From NCBI GenBank assembly GCA_020721025.1, contig DYNO01000110.1:1-11172 (forward strand): a stretch of 11,172 bases of DNA. Direction: 5' to 3'. Shown here in pieces: positions 1 through 5,803 of the stretch (positions are counted from its first letter, which is position 1; each line of letters begins with the position of its first letter). The position numbers and the translations under genes were made by a program. A model generated the notes under the pieces. It saw nothing but the letters and a program-made list of their open reading frames with translations, had not been told where the DNA came from and did no database searches. Origin of the DNA: Thiomargarita sp. Lineage in GTDB: Bacteria > Pseudomonadota > Gammaproteobacteria > Beggiatoales > Beggiatoaceae.

Positions 1-133
1 AAAATGGATTTTCTTTTTCGCTAAAGCGTTCAAGTAATTGATTATAGCAATGTCTGACCGTACCACAAGCCTTATTGAGGTATTCTTTTTGCTCCTCTGT
101 GGGTCTTAATTCAACCTTGTGTGCTAGTAACAT
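1..133 (-). CDS. TnpB-type (IS605 OrfB family) protein, N-terminal part, cut by window edge
   Basis: Reading leftward from the ATG at 131-133 gives 44 codons that run off the window. The product begins MLLAHKVELRPTEEQKEYLN and continues with ACGTVRHCYNQLLERF. This is the usual N-terminal helix-turn-helix segment of TnpB/OrfB proteins: a short basic beta strand, a 'P-T-x-E-Q' turn, then a helix ending in 'xRxxYNxxL'. TnpB proteins are RNA-guided DNA nucleases carried by IS200/IS605, IS607 and IS1341-type elements. The RuvC and zinc-ribbon parts would lie outside the window, so it is not possible to say whether the gene is intact. No tnpA is seen upstream of it, so it may be a stand-alone (IS1341-like) tnpB, or tnpA may lie on the far side. 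It differs from the TnpB remnant at 5442-5741. Confidence 0.75.
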   Translation of the reverse strand, partial: MLLAHKVELRPTEEQKEYLNKACGTVRHCYNQLLERFSEKENPF

Positions 134-174
134 GGCTTAGTCCGGTACTTTAAATATTTTGTCAATTTAACCCA

Positions 175-203
175 ATTGTACAATAGTGGTTGTCTATCCG
201 CAA
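175..203 (-). promoter_or_regulatory. Possible sigma70 promoter for the left-edge tnpB, overlapping a palindrome
   Basis: On the minus strand TTGCGG (198-203) is followed after exactly 17 bases by TACAAT (175-180), which matches the -10 consensus in five of six positions. The predicted start lies about 35 bases before the tnpB ATG at 133. The -10 box is inside the perfect 10-bp palindrome ATTGTACAAT (175-184), which is flanked by AACC (169-172) and GGTT (188-191). That arrangement could be an operator or part of the subterminal hairpin of the element. The -35 box is weak. Confidence 0.35.
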
Positions 204-283
204 ATCTATAAACGATTTAGGAACACTATATTAGAAATTATTCTGAATTCTTCAAAAAAATCATCTGAAAGTGACACAACCTC

Positions 284-621
284 ATGATAAAATTCATCTG
301 CCTACTGTATATTTTTGGAATCTTTCTATTTGCGACCGGTTGCAGTCAACATCCTGATGTAAGCCGATTTAATTTGGAAGAAGGCAAAAGGCTGTTTACA
401 ATAACATTTGTATTGCTTGCCATCTTGCCGGAATGCCCAGTGCTGCCCCCAAATTGGGAGATCGAGCCGTTTGGGCACCCCGCATTGCTCAAGGAATGGA
501 TGGGTTGTTCAACCATGCGTTAAATGGATTAAACGATATGCCTGCCAAGGGCGGTCATCCACAATTATCTGATATGGAAGTGAAAAATGCGGTGGCATAC
601 CTCGTCAGTCATTCGTGGTAA
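284..621 (+). pseudogene. Small secreted c-type cytochrome (cytochrome c5-like), frameshifted
   Basis: The ATG at 284 starts a hydrophobic leader of about 19 residues ending in FATGC, which resembles a lipoprotein signal peptide although Ala replaces the usual Leu at -3. It then reads SQHPDVSRFNLEEGK. At the AAAA run (386-389) the frame must change by -1. The other frame continues with AVYNNICIACHLAGMPSAAP, containing the heme-binding CxxCH motif (CIACH, 409-423). It ends with the conserved cytochrome c5 tail: the distal Met ligand in NDMPAKGG (Met at 538-540), then LSDMEVKNAVAYL and a TAA at 619-621. Restoring one A in the run gives a protein of about 112 residues, normal for this family, which carries electrons in the periplasm. 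The two halves fit end to end, so this is either a recent inactivating deletion or a base-calling error. No good Shine-Dalgarno site precedes the ATG. Confidence 0.8.
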
Positions 622-698
622 TTGCGACAAACCACTGTAACATATCATATTTTAAATCTAACCAAATATTCTTCTCGTTTTCAATAAGTTGATCGCCA

Positions 699-1460
699 AT
701 GCTTAAAAAAATTATTTCTCCCATTCGTTTAGGCGTGAATGTTGACCATGTTGCCACCCTGCGCCAAGCCCGTGGCACTCGCTATCCTGATCCCCTTTAT
801 GCTGCGTTAGAAGCTGAACAAGCCGGTGCAGATTTGATTACCATGCACTTGCGTGAAGATCGTCGCCATATTCAAGAACATGATGTATTGGCTGCAAAAG
901 AGCGGTTATTGACCCGTTTAAATTTGGAAATGGCTGTGACGAATGAAATGCTCAGTTTTGCAGAAAAAATTCGTCCCGAAGAAGTTTGCTTAGTGCCTGA
1001 ACGGCGGCAAGAATTGACTACGGAAGGCGGTTTGGATGTGGTCAAGCAGCGGGATAAAATTGAGGCAGCGTGTCAACTATTGGGCGCGGCGGACATTCAA
1101 GTTTCCCTGTTTATTGATCCTGATCTTGCACAAGTGGAAATGGCGGCAGAAATCGGTGCGCCTGTGGTGGAAATTCACACCGGACGGTTTGCCGATGCCA
1201 AGGAAACTTCAAAAAATAGAGAATTGCAACGGATTCTTGAAGCGGTGACACGAGCTAAGTCATTGGGATTACAAGTGAATGCCGGACATGGTTTAAATTA
1301 TCAAAATGTAGGTAAGATTGCCGCGATTGCAGAAATCAGTGATTTAAACATCGGTCATGCCATTGTAGCACAAGCTGTTTTTGTTGGATTCAGCGAAGCC
1401 GTGCGAGAAATGAAACGCTTGATGATCGCTGCCCGTTTGACTGAACCATTCTCGGAATAA
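699..1460 (+). CDS. pdxJ: Pyridoxine 5'-phosphate synthase
   Basis: PdxJ condenses 3-amino-2-oxopropyl phosphate with 1-deoxy-D-xylulose 5-phosphate to make pyridoxine 5'-phosphate, the last ring-forming step of the DXP-dependent vitamin B6 pathway in the cytoplasm. The 253-residue TIM-barrel protein contains the family signatures LGVNVDHVATLRQARGTRYP (residues 11-30), LREDRRHIQ (51-59), NLEMAV (75-80), VSLFIDPD (135-142), EIHTGRFADA (158-167) and NAGHGLNYQN (194-203). By alignment with E. coli PdxJ, the catalytic residues His45, Glu72 and His193 correspond to His50, Glu77 and His197 here. The start at 699 gives an N-terminal extension of only a few residues over E. coli; no clear Shine-Dalgarno site is seen. 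The gene lacks its frequent partners recO and acpS and converges on the restriction-modification gene. Confidence 0.97.
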   Translation: MLKKIISPIRLGVNVDHVATLRQARGTRYPDPLYAALEAEQAGADLITMHLREDRRHIQEHDVLAAKERLLTRLNLEMAVTNEMLSFAEKIRPEEVCLVPERRQELTTEGGLDVVKQRDKIEAACQLLGAADIQVSLFIDPDLAQVEMAAEIGAPVVEIHTGRFADAKETSKNRELQRILEAVTRAKSLGLQVNAGHGLNYQNVGKIAAIAEISDLNIGHAIVAQAVFVGFSEAVREMKRLMIAARLTEPFSE

Positions 1461-1484
1461 AAACATTTTAATGCCTGTTGATAG

Positions 1485-1549
1485 GCTCTGCTTCGTGAGG
1501 TGCAAATCGTCAAGCAGAGCTTGGTAACGAGCGAAACCAAAAAGTTGGT
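1485..1549. repeat. Intergenic inverted repeats between convergent genes
   Basis: GCTCTGCTT (1485-1493) and AAGCAGAGC (1512-1520) form a perfect 9-bp inverted repeat with an 18-base loop. Immediately after it, ACCAA (1536-1540) can pair either with TTGGT at 1521-1525 or with TTGGT at 1545-1549, so two alternative stems are possible. The block fills most of the 94-base gap between the end of pdxJ (1460) and the end of the leftward gene (1555). It could act as a two-way terminator, although no T-run follows the main stem. Its look also suggests a dispersed genomic repeat; only one copy is present in this window. Confidence 0.55.
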
Positions 1550-1554
1550 AAATT

Positions 1555-4500
1555 TCAGTTCATTCGATCAATAATCCCCACCGTCTCAACGCTCACCGTG
1601 CAAACTTTCCGTAATAAATCAATGACTTGCTCCTTGTAATCGGCAAATTGATACGTGTTGAACTTTTCCAAAATCGTCTTGTCTGAGGGCGTTTTCTCTT
1701 TGTATTGGTCAAGAATCCATTCCAACGCCGAGCGATTGCCCAGTTGATATTCCCACGCCTGCACAGGAATTTCAGACAACGTAGTGATTTCATCAATCTC
1801 AATTTTACCCGCCACCTTGTCCGCTTTTAATTTCACTTTGGGCTTTGCCGCCGGATTTTTGAGCGGTTTATCATCACGACGCAGCGGATAGGGCGTTGCC
1901 GTTTCATAATCAATATGCAATGTTATCAATTGTTTGCCCCACGTTGCCCATCTCCAAAAATCATCGTGTAACGGAATTCTGGGAAAATCACGTTTGAGAT
2001 TCTGCGCGTATTTTTGCCGATAGCGAGGATCGTGCAGCACCGCATAAACATAATGAAATATATCGAGTTTTTCAATTTTTCTGTCTGACGTAGGGTGTAT
2101 AAGCGAAGCGTCATACACCTTTGAATCTTCAATACTTTTGGTGCATGGCACTGCGTTTATGCACCCTACGCTATTCTGACAATAACGCTCCCGAAACAAT
2201 TTCAACGCCCAATCCGTAATATTTTCAACCCGTTGCGAGTCTTCATAACGATACAGCGGGAGACATTGAGCACCAGCAGGCATCGCATTTAAATCAATAA
2301 TCGAATCCAAACCAACCACATGAAAATCTTTTGGCGAGCTTATGCCCGGAATAGCAATGATCTTATTTTCTTTTGAATTGAAGATGTTAAACCATTGATA
2401 AGTCATCCCATTGAAATGCTTATCAAAATAGAACTGCATTTTAACAAATGGTCGATAAGAACTCACTACAATCAGTTGCTTATCAAAATATTTTTTTACT
2501 TGCCGCTCTTTGTGTCTATCCAATTCTCGATCCCATTTGATCTTAAATTTGTCTTCAAACGAACCATTCAATACAGTATTTTGATAAATATCAATGAAAT
2601 ATAAAATTTTAGATTCTAAATTTTCTTGAGAGAAATCATAGACCCATTCATCACGTTGAGTTGCTATACCTCTTGAAAACAATTGAAAAATCGCTTGTTG
2701 ACTTTTTCCCGCTTTGACTTCTTTATCAATCAATGGGATAAGTTCATCAAAATCGTTGTCAGTTTGATTAATCCAATTGCACTTGCGATCTGGATTTATC
2801 AATTCAAAAGCAATATCGCCAAAATCCTTAATACCTTGTATCCACTCAAATTTTTCACGTCTAGTTGCTCGGATATCACACGGATGAATATATCGAATTT
2901 GGCAATTGCGTTCCGTTCTGTCCCCCTTTTTGACCAAAAACATCACAGCGATACCCACAGCCGCCGCCGTTCCAAAAACGGTGTGTTCCTCGTTCATCCA
3001 AATGCCATCTTTTCCAGAAAGTTTACGGATATCACCACCAAAATCAACCACATACGCATAGTCAAATTCATTTTGAATCGCTTTTCTTAATCCATCAAAA
3101 GCCCGCGCATCAATAAATGAACTATTTGAAATAAAACAAATAATTCCTTGATTGCTGTTTATTCTGTCACTTGCCCAACGATAAAAACGAGTGTACATAT
3201 CATAAACCACAATCTGATTTTGCGCCGTACCCTGCTTAATATAAGTTTCCTTAATTCGCCGGTCGATGTCCTGATATGCGCGGTTAGCATTTTGAAAATT
3301 ATAATTTTCCTGTTTCGCGTTATACGGTGGATTGCCAATAATCACGCTAATCGTCTTCTCATTCTGTCGCTTAATCCGAGCCACATTTTCCAACGAGATT
3401 GCGCCGAACATATCATCTTGTTTATGCTTATAATTCAACGCTTGCACATTATCCAACGTATCGACAAAACACAAATTGTTAAACTCCTGAAAATAGCCCA
3501 TTTTCCGCTGAAAAACTGCCTCAATATTCAAATTCGCGACATAATACGGCAACAGAGCCATTTCATTCGCATGAATCTCAAATTGATACTTATACGCCAA
3601 CTGCTGCGGGGGCAGATGCTCAATCAACTGCGTTATAAACGTTCCGGTGCCCGTGCAAGGGTCTAAAATTTCAACATTTTTACTTCCCAAAGTTTTAGAA
3701 AAATGCCGTTCGAGCAAAAAATCCGTCCCAGCAAGCATAAAATCAACAATTTCATTCGGCGTGTAAACAATTCCCAACCGATCCGCCGCTTCCGGATGAT
3801 ACGAGCGATAAAAATTCTCATAAATCACTTTCAAAAACTTCTGCTTTTCCGCATGACTGACCATTTCATTGGCGCGCGCCTTCACCGTGTTGTAATAAGG
3901 ACGAATATCGGCGAGTAAATTCTGCTTAGTCTGCCCACGAAAAAAAGTTTTTTCCACCTCATACAAACTTTGCGCGATATTGTTCTCACGATGATAATCC
4001 GCGTTATTGAAGATAGAAATAAAAATTTCTTCAGTTAAAATGTGTTGAATCAACATCTCACGCACATCGAATAATTCCAAATTCGGATTAATCGACTCAC
4101 GACAAAGTTTCAGAAATACCTCAGTTTTTTCCACAAATGCCGGATTTTGCAACGCAGCATTTTCAATCATTTTACGCAGCACATCCAAAACTTGGGGCAA
4201 ATCGCGGCTAAACTGAACAATTGCTTCATTAAATTGAACAATTTCAGGACGTTCATAATTAATAAAAGTCTGCAATAATTCCAACAACGGCTCCGGCTCA
4301 TTCATATTCACTTCAAGCCTACGCCCCGCCTGAAAAAGCACCGCCCGCTGTGTGTCTTCAAACAAAATATTATTGTCTGGATAACCGCGTTGAAACTTCG
4401 CCTCAATCTCAACCGCCAAATTGTCTTTAGAATCCTTGCTTTCCCAATAACCATAATCAAATTGCAACACGCTACGCAAAATGCCGTCGGGCTTAATCAC

Positions 4501-4677
4501 TGTCCCAGATGCCGTTTTTATTGCCACCTCGCGCACCAATTCCAAATTTTTCGGACGCGCCAACCCATTGACCAAATTGACAAAAGCACCTTTCAGCGTA
4601 TCCTCATTCACAGAACCGCTAAACTGTTGAATTCGATGTAATTCGTTATAATATTGATTGACATATTGCAAAGACAT
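1555..4677 (-). CDS. Solitary type ISP-like restriction nuclease / N6-adenine methyltransferase
   Basis: A single polypeptide of 1040 residues from ATG 4675-4677. A TTG at 4702-4704 would add nine residues (1049), and neither start has a clear ribosome site. Numbering below is from the TTG. Residues 72-73 (PD) with Glu88-Ser-Lys90 in YGYWESKD look like a PD-(D/E)XK nuclease core. A helical linker follows at about 135-300. The gamma-class adenine methyltransferase then shows GIVYTPNEIVDFM (311-323, motif X), DPCTGTGTF (348-356, SAM-binding motif I) and NPPY (458-461, catalytic motif IV). The region from about 740 to the end resembles the type ISP C-terminal specificity domain (DIFHYVYAVLHDPRYR, KRDFPRIP, WEYQLGNRSALEW). 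Classical type ISP enzymes (LlaGI, LlaBIII) are about 1500-1600 residues with an SF2 helicase between nuclease and methylase; no helicase motifs occur here. It therefore looks like a helicase-free, type IIG-like enzyme. It stands alone, convergent with pdxJ and divergent from the IS607 remnant. Residues 845-872 are encoded by a palindromic element. Confidence 0.88.
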   Translation of the reverse strand: MSLQYVNQYYNELHRIQQFSGSVNEDTLKGAFVNLVNGLARPKNLELVREVAIKTASGTVIKPDGILRSVLQFDYGYWESKDSKDNLAVEIEAKFQRGYPDNNILFEDTQRAVLFQAGRRLEVNMNEPEPLLELLQTFINYERPEIVQFNEAIVQFSRDLPQVLDVLRKMIENAALQNPAFVEKTEVFLKLCRESINPNLELFDVREMLIQHILTEEIFISIFNNADYHRENNIAQSLYEVEKTFFRGQTKQNLLADIRPYYNTVKARANEMVSHAEKQKFLKVIYENFYRSYHPEAADRLGIVYTPNEIVDFMLAGTDFLLERHFSKTLGSKNVEILDPCTGTGTFITQLIEHLPPQQLAYKYQFEIHANEMALLPYYVANLNIEAVFQRKMGYFQEFNNLCFVDTLDNVQALNYKHKQDDMFGAISLENVARIKRQNEKTISVIIGNPPYNAKQENYNFQNANRAYQDIDRRIKETYIKQGTAQNQIVVYDMYTRFYRWASDRINSNQGIICFISNSSFIDARAFDGLRKAIQNEFDYAYVVDFGGDIRKLSGKDGIWMNEEHTVFGTAAAVGIAVMFLVKKGDRTERNCQIRYIHPCDIRATRREKFEWIQGIKDFGDIAFELINPDRKCNWINQTDNDFDELIPLIDKEVKAGKSQQAIFQLFSRGIATQRDEWVYDFSQENLESKILYFIDIYQNTVLNGSFEDKFKIKWDRELDRHKERQVKKYFDKQLIVVSSYRPFVKMQFYFDKHFNGMTYQWFNIFNSKENKIIAIPGISSPKDFHVVGLDSIIDLNAMPAGAQCLPLYRYEDSQRVENITDWALKLFRERYCQNSVGCINAVPCTKSIEDSKVYDASLIHPTSDRKIEKLDIFHYVYAVLHDPRYRQKYAQNLKRDFPRIPLHDDFWRWATWGKQLITLHIDYETATPYPLRRDDKPLKNPAAKPKVKLKADKVAGKIEIDEITTLSEIPVQAWEYQLGNRSALEWILDQYKEKTPSDKTILEKFNTYQFADYKEQVIDLLRKVCTVSVETVGIIDRMN
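2089..2170. repeat. 82-bp triple-hairpin palindromic (MITE-like) element inside the methyltransferase gene
   Basis: The outer 31 bases at each end (2089-2119 and 2140-2170) are an imperfect inverted repeat with 25 of 31 positions matching, beginning CGTAGGGTG and ending CACCCTACG. Each arm is itself a hairpin: GGTGTAT (2094-2100) with ATACACC (2113-2119), and GGTGCAT (2140-2146) with ATGCACC (2159-2165). The centre holds a third palindrome, TTGAA-TC-TTCAA (2121-2132). GTAGGGTG...CACCCTAC repeats of this kind are common dispersed elements in several bacterial groups (recalled, not searched). On the minus strand the element is read without a stop and adds about 28 residues to the host protein. 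Confidence 0.85.
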
Positions 4678-4750
4678 AGTAACCGACCGAGAAAAAGTGA
4701 ACAATATTTTTGAATTTTACTGCAATTTATCCTCAAAATACAGCAACGTG

Positions 4751-4779
4751 CAAATAACCAAATAAGTATTTTTTGACAA
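4751..4779 (-). promoter_or_regulatory. Possible promoter for the restriction-modification gene
   Basis: Minus-strand TTGTCA (4774-4779, five of six consensus) is followed after 17 bases by TATTTG (4751-4756), a weak -10. It lies about 75 bases upstream of the ATG at 4677 in a very AT-rich, gene-free stretch that separates this gene from the divergent tnpA. No operator or controller-protein site was recognised. Confidence 0.3.
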
Positions 4780-4851
4780 TCCAAAAATATATAAAAATCA
4801 TCAAATTACAAAAACAGACATCATATTGAATCACTTGATGTTATCGCAGAA

Positions 4852-4889
4852 TTGACAGAGTTGACAATAATCGCTAATTTTGCTACGAT
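4852..4889 (+). promoter_or_regulatory. Two overlapping sigma70 promoters for IS607 tnpA
   Basis: Two perfect -35 hexamers TTGACA occur nine bases apart, at 4852-4857 and 4861-4866. Each has a -10-like hexamer after exactly 17 bases: TAATTT (4875-4880) and TACGAT (4884-4889). Transcription would start around 4887-4896, giving a leader of only about 25-30 bases before the tnpA ATG at 4919. The leader carries the tandem repeat GATTTACT (4887-4894 and 4897-4904), spaced 10 bp (one helical turn), a possible binding site for the MerR-like domain of TnpA. Confidence 0.6.
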
Positions 4890-4918
4890 TTACTCTGATT
4901 TACTATGAATCGCATACC

Positions 4919-5506
4919 ATGAAATACTACACCAGCAGAGAAGCATCTCGAATTCTCGGTGTCCACCCAGATTCACTAAGAAAATGGGCGGACAACGGTG
5001 AAATTAACTGCATCAAAACCAAGTCAGGTCAAAGACGTTATGATGTCGATAGTTACATTGGAAAATCAACCACTTCCACCACAATCTGCTACTGTCGAGT
5101 TTCAAGTCATAAGCAGCGAGATGATCTTGACCGACAAGTCGAATTCTTGCGAAATCAATATCCTACCGCAGAATTTGTCAAAGACATTGGAAGTGGACTC
5201 AATTTCAAACGAAAAGGTCTTAAAACCATTTTAGAACGAGCGATGTCGGGAACTAACATCACTCTTGTGGTTGCCCACCGAGACAGACTTGCGAGATTTG
5301 GGATTGACCTCATTCGCCAAGTCATTGAGCAAAATGGTGGAAAACTCGTGGTTCTCGACGAGACTTTACTCTCGCCAGAACAAGAGCTTACCAACGAATT
5401 GTTCGATATACTTGACGTACTCTCAGAAAGAATGCCAGAACTTAAAAGTTATAAAAAGCAAATCCATCAAATTGTCACTGACTCCAGAACAGAATCGTCT
5501 GTTTAA
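4919..5506 (+). CDS. tnpA: IS607-family serine recombinase (transposase TnpA)
   Basis: The 195-residue product has the IS607 TnpA architecture. Residues 1-45 are a MerR-type winged helix-turn-helix (YYTSREASRILGVHPDSLRKW, then the wing IKTKSGQRRYD). From residue 56 comes a small serine-recombinase catalytic domain: ICYCRVSSHKQRDDLDRQ, with the nucleophile expected at Ser62 in the RVS motif, and AHRDRLARFG at 119-128. The C-terminal helix LSERMPELKSYKKQI (about 169-182) matches the family's 'FSxRxxGxRS' region. Length is normal. I chose ATG 4919 because it begins at the DNA-binding domain; a TTG at 4880 lies within the promoter region. No Shine-Dalgarno site is visible, but a five-codon frame (ATG 4905 to TGA 4922) overlaps the start as ATGA and could couple translation. 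The gene looks intact, unlike its tnpB partner. Confidence 0.92.
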   Translation: MKYYTSREASRILGVHPDSLRKWADNGEINCIKTKSGQRRYDVDSYIGKSTTSTTICYCRVSSHKQRDDLDRQVEFLRNQYPTAEFVKDIGSGLNFKRKGLKTILERAMSGTNITLVVAHRDRLARFGIDLIRQVIEQNGGKLVVLDETLLSPEQELTNELFDILDVLSERMPELKSYKKQIHQIVTDSRTESSV

Positions 5507-5741
5507 GCATTGGCACAATGTGAGTCGATGGGTTTTTAATCAAGCACTTAACTTCATGATTGTTTATGAAACGGATGAAGTAAAAAAAATCGGTTCAGCA
5601 AAACGCATTAAGTTATTGAATGGGCAGTGGATCAATCGTGACATCATAGGCGCACGTAATGTCTTGTTATGTGCCTTGGTAGATCAACCCCATAAAGTAA
5701 CGTGGCAGTTAGGGAATGTTAGTGATCCTAGCATTCCATAG
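5442..5741 (+). pseudogene. IS607 tnpB remnant, internally deleted and decayed
   Basis: In the frame -2/+1 to tnpA, and overlapping its last ~65 bases, the sequence reads IKSKSIKLSLTPEQNRLFKH, then VSRWVFNQALNFM. This is the typical TnpB N-terminal domain. Only some 20 residues later comes NRDIIGARNVLLCAL (about 5632-5676), which matches the last RuvC motif region (DRDxNGARN) near the C-terminus of TnpB. A normal TnpB has about 300 more residues between these parts, including the first two RuvC acidic motifs and the zinc ribbon, and these are missing. The stretch just before NRD (KRIKLLNGQWI) looks like the second half of a zinc ribbon with its cysteines replaced. No canonical start codon lies near the overlap; the nearest in-frame ATG is at 5265, inside tnpA. 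It stops at TAG 5739-5741. The nuclease must be inactive. Confidence 0.75.
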
Positions 5742-5803
5742 GAAAAAATGATCGGAAGTATGTTATCATCTGCGCAATTTTACGTGTCCACAGTGCAACT
5801 CGA

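Noticed and set aside
380..400. Programmed -1 ribosomal frameshift in the cytochrome gene
   Set aside because: There is no canonical slippery heptamer or obvious downstream stimulator, and small cytochromes are not known to use one. A lost A in a homopolymer is simpler.
2084..2180. Direct repeat TCTGAC (2084-2089 and 2175-2180) as a target-site duplication of the palindromic element
   Set aside because: The copies are 91 bases apart, so removing the element with one copy would shift the reading frame of the methyltransferase, and the right copy is not flush with the element end. Probably chance.
2395..4641. Several plus-strand open frames of 69-172 codons across the methyltransferase gene
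   Set aside because: They are antisense to a well-conserved 1040-residue protein, have basic low-complexity products and no recognisable family; they are shadows.
1555..4677. BREX PglX or DISARM methylase
   Set aside because: The C-terminal domain is type ISP-like and none of the partners (PglZ, BrxC, DrmA, DrmB) is nearby.
5265..5441. Upstream extension of the second IS607 frame to the ATG at 5265
   Set aside because: This part lies wholly inside tnpA in another frame and does not resemble TnpB; only the portion from about 5442 does.
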